From JBOFMT01 sp051658525 (GTDB taxonomy: Bacteria > Bacillota_I > Bacilli_A > Erysipelotrichales > Erysipelotrichaceae), in NCBI GenBank assembly GCA_051658525.1, contig JBOFMT010000012.1:1-29290 (forward strand): a stretch of DNA of 29,290 bases, given 5' to 3'. Under the pieces are notes generated by a model. That model did not search any database. It saw only the letters and a list, made by a program, of their open reading frames with translations, and was not told the origin of the DNA. The number at the start of each line of letters is the position of its first letter. Position 1 is the first letter of the stretch. Below, piece by piece: positions 28,112 to 29,290 of this stretch. A program made the translations under genes and the position numbers.

Positions 28112-29290
28112 TTACATATGCAGTGATTTAATATACTCTTGTGCAACCTGATCACTCACCGGTCTTGAGAACAAGTAGCCTTGGAACATATCGACACCGA
28201 TAGCTTTGAGTTCTTCAAAGTCACCATTGGTTTCCACACCTTCTGCGACTACTTTCAAATCAAGCGAGTGCGTTATGTCGGAGATAAATCGTACTAAGTT
28301 TTTAAATTTCTCATCACTATGCATGTTCATAACAAAACTTCGATCGATTTTCACATAGTCTAATGGCAAATTAAAGAGATAATTCAACGAAGAAAACCCC
28401 GTTCCAAAATCATCCAAATACACCTTGATTCCCGCTGCACGTAATTCACGTAACTTTTCGATATTTTGATCCAAGTGTTTCATAAATACACTTTCGGTAA
28501 TTTCGATTGCAATCCATCGAGGATCGATTTGCTCATCTTCTAAAATTCGTAAAAATGAGCTTACGAAATTGCTTGTATTTAACTGGACGTTGGATATATT
28601 TACGGAAATAACCAATGATTTAGTGCTTGATGTATTTATTTTTCTAGCAAATTGTGCAGACTTACGAATAATAAAATCAAAAATATCAAACTTTATCGTA
28701 GACTTCTCAATTACCTCAATCACTTCATTGATCGGTGTCATTGCGTAGAGTGGATTATGGAAACGCAATAGACTCTCAAACCCAAGTAGTGTTCCATCTG
28801 GGTTTAATTTCGGTTGATAGTACATTTCCAATTGCTCTTTTTGTAACGCTTGTTGAAGTGCCCCTTCCAAACGCATCAAATAGAGGGTACGGTCGGCTAT
28901 TTCTTTGTCATAACTACGGTGGTTATTCTTCCCAGCGTTTTTTGCTTCATACATCGCAATATCTGCCTTTTTCAATAGTGCATCAAATGTGGTTTCATTC
29001 TTTCGTTTCACCACACCAACCGAAGATGTGATGACATTTTCTAAATGCTCTAATTTTAAATCATTTGATATGGTATTGACGATGGTTTCACCTAAATAAT
29101 CGAGTGGACTTTGATGGAAGTCAACGACCAAAAATTCATCTCCACCAATACGACAAATCAAACAGTCCCCTAGCTTTGCTCTTAAATTTTGAGCAGTAGC
29201 AATCAAGACCTTATCTCCAAAGTCATGTCCTAACGTATCGTTGATTGTTTTAAAATTGTCCAAATCCAACAACGCAAGATTGACCGGTTC
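28112..29290 (-). CDS. GGDEF-EAL protein (c-di-GMP turnover), 5' end outside the window
   Basis: The frame continues through the right edge (EPVNLALLDLDNF at the boundary), so the N-terminus and any sensor domain are missing. The visible part starts within GGDEF: DLDNFKTINDTLGH, then RIGGDEF, both intact; the RxxD inhibitory site is not present at its usual place. The EAL domain that follows keeps YYQPKL, FESLLRF (EAL as ESL, the metal-binding Glu retained), VNISNVQLN, EITESVF, DDFGTGFSSLNYL, KIDRSFV, VAEGVET and QGYLFSRPV. All key residues for phosphodiesterase activity are there, so it can probably break c-di-GMP and perhaps make it. It counterbalances the diguanylate cyclase at 16985. Confidence 0.92.
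   Translation of the reverse strand, partial: EPVNLALLDLDNFKTINDTLGHDFGDKVLIATAQNLRAKLGDCLICRIGGDEFLVVDFHQSPLDYLGETIVNTISNDLKLEHLENVITSSVGVVKRKNETTFDALLKKADIAMYEAKNAGKNNHRSYDKEIADRTLYLMRLEGALQQALQKEQLEMYYQPKLNPDGTLLGFESLLRFHNPLYAMTPINEVIEVIEKSTIKFDIFDFIIRKSAQFARKINTSSTKSLVISVNISNVQLNTSNFVSSFLRILEDEQIDPRWIAIEITESVFMKHLDQNIEKLRELRAAGIKVYLDDFGTGFSSLNYLFNLPLDYVKIDRSFVMNMHSDEKFKNLVRFISDITHSLDLKVVAEGVETNGDFEELKAIGVDMFQGYLFSRPVSDQVAQEYIKSLHM

Noticed and set aside
27584..28126. A 180-codon plus-strand frame across the DUF554 gene and its promoter.
   Set aside because: It lies antisense to a clear membrane protein, has no ribosome site and shows no protein-like pattern.
28112..29272. The GGDEF-EAL gene as a complete 386-residue protein starting at 29272.
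   Set aside because: The assumed start is a TTG inside the GGDEF core and the frame continues upstream to the window edge; the gene is cut by the window.

Overview
The window is an AT-rich stretch of a low-GC Gram-positive (Bacillota) chromosome. UGA is an ordinary stop. Shine-Dalgarno sites are mostly GGAGG or GAGGTG, leuS is controlled by a T-box leader, and the gene set includes RNase J, FtsW/RodA, DegV, PgeF and an OpuC-type osmolyte importer. I would guess an Erysipelotrichia-like lineage, but the sequence does not prove it. Almost all of it is ordinary chromosomal core; there is no tRNA, rRNA, IS element, phage or CRISPR array.

Layout. 221-4573 (minus) is a five-gene unit: cation efflux pump, inositol-monophosphatase-family enzyme, rhodanese, OmpR-type regulator, histidine kinase. 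4668-7153 (minus) is an osmoprotectant ABC importer. 7223-9443 holds bcp, pgeF and corA. 9580-10884 is a stand-alone GatZ/KbaZ-like protein. 10922-13201 (minus) is ftsW-rsmD-coaD with overlapping genes. 13325-18667 (plus) is def, RNase J, a calcineurin-fold protein that has lost its metal-binding histidines, a short leader with a possible 16-codon peptide, and a membrane GGDEF protein. 18717-21848 (minus) is a small membrane protein and leuS with its T-box. 21949-23553 (plus) is a small membrane protein and a gate-domain transporter. 23779-29290 holds a membrane protein resembling a dead histidine kinase, degV, a YgjP-like metalloprotease, a TIGR01212-type radical SAM protein, a DUF554 membrane protein and a GGDEF-EAL protein that runs off the right edge.

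Most unusual feature. Two non-coding loci, 111-222 (plus) and 23614-23730 (minus), look like members of one small-RNA family. Each has a promoter-like -10 (TATACT), a 5' hairpin with the stem AGCAAG/CTTGCT, a second hairpin presenting six consecutive C residues in its loop, a C-rich linker (CTATCCC), and a terminator hairpin with CCCC in its loop. The terminator stems differ in sequence but keep the fold and the C-rich loop, which is what selection on RNA structure would produce. C-rich loops suggest base pairing to Shine-Dalgarno sequences. Three start regions in this window (the small membrane protein at 18717, the opuC-type operon at 7153, and the DUF554 gene at 28014 with seven consecutive G) have G-rich ribosome sites with extended complementarity to these RNAs. 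No transcript data were available, so this is a prediction from sequence.

How the parts fit. The window combines housekeeping (translation, CoA, cell wall growth, RNA decay) with envelope and ion homeostasis (Mn/Zn-type efflux, CorA, osmolyte import) and c-di-GMP signalling (two GGDEF proteins, one with EAL). The proposed small RNAs may link some of the membrane-protein genes post-transcriptionally.
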